Source: an uncultured Arcanobacterium sp. (GTDB taxonomy: Bacteria > Actinomycetota > Actinomycetes > Actinomycetales > Actinomycetaceae). Taken from it: DNA of 16,897 nucleotides. A program made the position numbers and the translations under genes. Below, piece after piece: positions 15,097 through 16,897 of this stretch. Below the pieces are notes generated by a model. The model saw only the letters and a program-made list of their open reading frames with translations, had not been told where the DNA came from and made no database searches. The DNA is taken from the NCBI RefSeq assembly GCF_947253055.1, contig NZ_CAMXYE010000027.1, positions 1-16,897 of the forward strand, in the 5' to 3' direction. The stretch's first letter is position 1; each line of letters opens with the position of its first letter.

Positions 15097-16520
15097 TACG
15101 CCTCTAACTCCTTATCTGTACCGGCAGAATCGGCAGTTTCAATAGCCGCTTCGGCATCTATTTCCGCAACTACTTCGGGTTCAGCTTCCACATCAACTTC
15201 GACGTCCGTATCTACTTCTGCTTCCGTATTAGTTTCCGCTTCTGCAGTCAAATCCGCCTGCAACTCCGGCGGCACTAATTCTTCATCCGCTAACTCTGCA
15301 TCTATAAATGCTTCGTCATCCAAAATTTCATCTAAATCGAACAAATAATCGGTATCAGTATTTTCCCCTTGTAGTATCGGCAAATACTCCTTACGCAGCT
15401 CTTGCGCTTCTTCTAAGCGATCCAACTCTTCTAAGCGATCCGCTTTTACACTCTGCACTCGAGCAGCTAACTCAGCAGGCAAATTCTCTACAATAATTTT
15501 TTCCAATACAGATAATCCACCCGCAGCATCACCCAAATCACCGCGTGCTCCGGAGGTTACAATAGCCAGCTCAATTTTTGCTACCATATCGAGTTTTTGC
15601 AAAGGGATATTACTAATAAAACGCAGCGCTTTTTCGGCTCTTCCTAAACCGCGCTCCGCATCCGCTTCCATCGCCACGTGTTCATAGTCATCACTCATTC
15701 TGCGATAAGTGCGCAATTCTTTTAGCGCTTCCCCGTACCTCCCAGTAGCATACGCCGCCAGCCCCAGCGCTTCTCGTACTACATCAATGCGAGCTGCCCG
15801 CTGAAAAGCAATCTTGGCGTGCTGATAGGCCACTTCCGGATCTAAATCTAGCATCTCTCCCGCATACGCCAAGTGCCGAGCAACTATATCAGCGTTATCT
15901 GGTGTAAGGCTGCGCAAATGTTTACGGGTTCTTTTATCGAGAGTTTCCGGAGTAATAGATTCAGGGATTTCAGCTAAAAGACGCCGCCGCGGATTATCTC
16001 TTTCATTACGCCGCTCTGCCCGATAGCTATCCTCCGTATTCGCGAAACGACTATTCTGATAGCCGCTATCGCGCCGCGAAAAACTTCCCTCTTTTTGGTA
16101 TTTATTTCTATAACCACGCGCGTCTCTACTATCACGCCAACCCCCGCGCGAGTCTCTGCTATCGCGCCAATTTCTGCGGGAATCTTTACTATCTCTCCAA
16201 CCCCCGCGCGAATCATCATTGTCACGCCAATTCCCACGGCGTTTATTCGTAAATTTCCCGGCGCCGTTACTATCTCGGTTACTATCGTGCGAATCTCGCT
16301 CAAAACGCCGATTATCTTTATTTCCGTACCGATTACCGCGTTTTTGCTCGCTGCGCCTGTCTTCGTCGCTACTCCAGAAATGCCCACGGCCATTTTGGGT
16401 AGGCCGCCGCGGGCCACCTTTTCGAGAATTGCCGGCTGCAGAGCGCCAAGCTGATTTCTTATTATATTGGCCAGCTGACTTTTTTCCAGCATGATCAGAA
16501 TGACGATGATTATCAGACAT
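15096..16520 (-). CDS. Tetratricopeptide-like protein with basic repeat head and acidic tail (Rv1691 family)
   Basis: The 474-residue product has three parts. Residues 1-180 are very basic and low in complexity (Arg, Asn, Asp, Ser, Gly), with four tandem decapeptides at 95-134. Residues about 185-382 form helical TPR-like repeats, including PEVAYQHAKIAFQRAARIDV, ALGLAAYATGRYGEALKELR and YEHVAMEADAERGLGRAEKA. This is the conserved core of the actinobacterial family that precedes the Rv1692-like phosphatase. Residues about 385-474 are strongly acidic, ending in Ala/Glu/Val/Asp-rich repeats. No signal peptide or membrane helix is seen. The ATG has GAGG upstream (GAGGAATAATG). As first gene of the block it probably follows its own promoter. 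The TPR core suggests protein binding, and the RGG-like basic head suggests nucleic-acid or ribosome contact; both are inference, and no specific function can be given. Confidence 0.84.
   Translation of the reverse strand: MSDNHRHSDHAGKKSAGQYNKKSAWRSAAGNSRKGGPRRPTQNGRGHFWSSDEDRRSEQKRGNRYGNKDNRRFERDSHDSNRDSNGAGKFTNKRRGNWRDNDDSRGGWRDSKDSRRNWRDSRDSRGGWRDSRDARGYRNKYQKEGSFSRRDSGYQNSRFANTEDSYRAERRNERDNPRRRLLAEIPESITPETLDKRTRKHLRSLTPDNADIVARHLAYAGEMLDLDPEVAYQHAKIAFQRAARIDVVREALGLAAYATGRYGEALKELRTYRRMSDDYEHVAMEADAERGLGRAEKALRFISNIPLQKLDMVAKIELAIVTSGARGDLGDAAGGLSVLEKIIVENLPAELAARVQSVKADRLEELDRLEEAQELRKEYLPILQGENTDTDYLFDLDEILDDEAFIDAELADEELVPPELQADLTAEAETNTEAEVDTDVEVDVEAEPEVVAEIDAEAAIETADSAGTDKELEA
16119..16238 (-). 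repeat. Four tandem 30-bp coding repeats (decapeptide R-x-N/G-W-R-D-x-x-D-S)
   Basis: Within the TPR gene, residues 95-134 read RGNWRDNDDS, RGGWRDSKDS, RRNWRDSRDS and RGGWRDSRDA, then a broken unit RGYRNK. The N-W and G-W units alternate, so the array also looks like two 60-bp units. The third base of many codons differs between copies, which argues that the peptide, and not only the DNA, has been kept. Confidence 0.9.
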
Positions 16521-16697
16521 TATTCCTCGCGATTAAATTTTCAAAAACTGAGGCGTTGCTGCCTCTCTACTCTGCTCAGCCTACCCGCAATACTGCTCAT
16601 ATCTCCACATAATGCACTGTGAAATCAAGCGGGGGGCAGCTTTCCGAAGAAAGCTGCCCCCGCTTATCTAAGCTATGCAGTAATTAAACTGCGTAAA
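16521..16697 (-). promoter_or_regulatory. Intergenic region upstream of the TPR gene (177 nt)
   Basis: This gap separates the brnQ-like stop from the TPR gene start and contains the hairpin at 16627-16665. The promoter of the following block should lie between the hairpin and 16521. On the minus strand TTGATT (16623-16628) is -35-like, but the element 18 nt downstream (AGATAT) is a poor -10, so I do not place the promoter. The ribosome binding site GAGG (about 16524-16527) serves the TPR gene. Confidence 0.3.
16627..16665 (-). terminator. Strong hairpin downstream of the brnQ-like gene, probable terminator
   Basis: The arms AAGCGGGGGGCAGCTTTC (16627-16644) and GAAAGCTGCCCCCGCTT (16649-16665) pair with one bulged G around a 4-base CGAA loop on the plus strand. 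The stem has about 17 pairs and is very GC-rich. It begins 33 nt after the brnQ-like stop, in the direction of transcription. There is no run of T on either side, so it is not a textbook intrinsic terminator. Actinobacterial terminators often lack the U tract, and transcript stabilisation is the alternative. Confidence 0.72.
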
Positions 16698-16897
16698 TTA
16701 TGCAGTCACTTCCGCTTTTGCCTGCGGAGCTTTCGCAGAGCGCCGTGCATAGTCAACTGCCATGCCGATTAGCAAAGCCACCACGCTTGGCACTAACCAT
16801 CCCATCTGAATCTGCCCAGCGGGTAAATGATCCAAGAAAAGGCGCAGTGATGTAAATGCATCTGGCCAAGCCAAGTAGAGTGCCTCCAGAAGAGCAA
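16698..16897 (-). CDS. C-terminal 66 residues of a probable branched-chain amino acid transporter (BrnQ/LIVCS family)
   Basis: The frame enters from the right edge and ends with TAA at 16698-16700. It reads ALLEALYLAWPDAFTSLR, LFLDHLPAGQIQMGWLVP and SVVALLIGMAVDYARR, then an Ala/Lys tail. The pattern of a polar loop, LPxxxxxxGW(L/V)(V/I)P, a final membrane helix and a short basic tail matches the end of BrnQ-type Na+- or H+-coupled importers of Leu, Ile and Val. Only one complete membrane segment is visible, so the family call rests on a short stretch, and another polytopic transporter is possible. It is transcribed in the same direction as everything else but is insulated by the hairpin that follows. 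Confidence 0.55.
   Translation of the reverse strand, partial: ALLEALYLAWPDAFTSLRLFLDHLPAGQIQMGWLVPSVVALLIGMAVDYARRSAKAPQAKAEVTA

Noticed and set aside
15974..16492. A 172-codon frame overlapping the TPR gene in another frame of the same strand
   Set aside because: It lies wholly within the arginine-rich repeat region, where codon bias keeps several frames open, and the product is a monotonous Ile/Val/Gly/Ala/Glu string with no domain. It has no suitable ribosome binding site that I can see.
1..16897. CRISPR arrays, insertion sequences, phage genes, tRNA or rRNA genes
   Set aside because: No spaced direct repeats, transposase or integrase motifs, cloverleaf or rRNA-like stretches were seen on reading both strands.

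Overview
The window comes from an actinobacterium, probably a moderate-GC member of the Actinomycetales such as an Actinomycetaceae-type organism. I cannot fix the genus. The main reason is gene order. One block runs TPR protein / HAD phosphatase / about 50-aa protein / tlyA / nadK / recN / steA / mctB-steB, as in Mycobacterium tuberculosis Rv1691 to Rv1698. The other runs sufR-sufB-sufD-Rieske-sufC-sufS, the usual actinobacterial SUF order. By eye GC is near 50 %, TTA is common among Leu codons, and GTG or TTG starts are frequent. Every convincing gene lies on the minus strand, so transcription runs from high to low coordinates.

In transcription order, the window opens with the end of a BrnQ-like branched-chain amino acid transporter (16698-16897), followed by a strong hairpin. 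A long, tightly packed block (16520 to 4905) comes next: a TPR protein with a basic arginine-rich head and an acidic tail, a Rv1692-type HAD phosphatase, a 51-aa protein with a TTG start, the rRNA methyltransferase TlyA, NAD kinase, the DNA-repair ATPase RecN, SteA, MctB/SteB, a divergent membrane protein of the MraY/WecA fold, the lipid II flippase MurJ and a NUDIX ADP-ribose pyrophosphatase. The genes mostly overlap by 1-8 nt or sit within about 20 nt of each other. The largest break is 143 nt between the phosphatase and the 51-aa gene.

After a 104-nt gap holding inverted repeats, the SUF iron-sulfur assembly operon begins: SufR (with its three presumed cluster cysteines), a 149-nt gap, then SufB, SufD, a Rieske ferredoxin, SufC, and the N-terminal 86 residues of the cysteine desulfurase SufS, which runs off the left edge.

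The SUF genes form one pathway: SufS supplies sulfur, SufBCD is the scaffold with its ATPase, and SufR senses the product. In the first block SteA, MctB/SteB, the MraY-like protein and MurJ form a plausible envelope or division subgroup. TlyA, NadK and RecN are housekeeping genes that travel with it.

I see no CRISPR array, mobile element, phage gene, tRNA or rRNA. Most of the window is conserved core genome and I do not claim a clearly new system. The best leads are the MraY-like protein beside MurJ and SteA/SteB, the 51-aa protein, the decapeptide-repeat TPR protein, a 19-bp tandem duplication that set the murJ/NUDIX junction, and the phased inverted repeats upstream of sufR.
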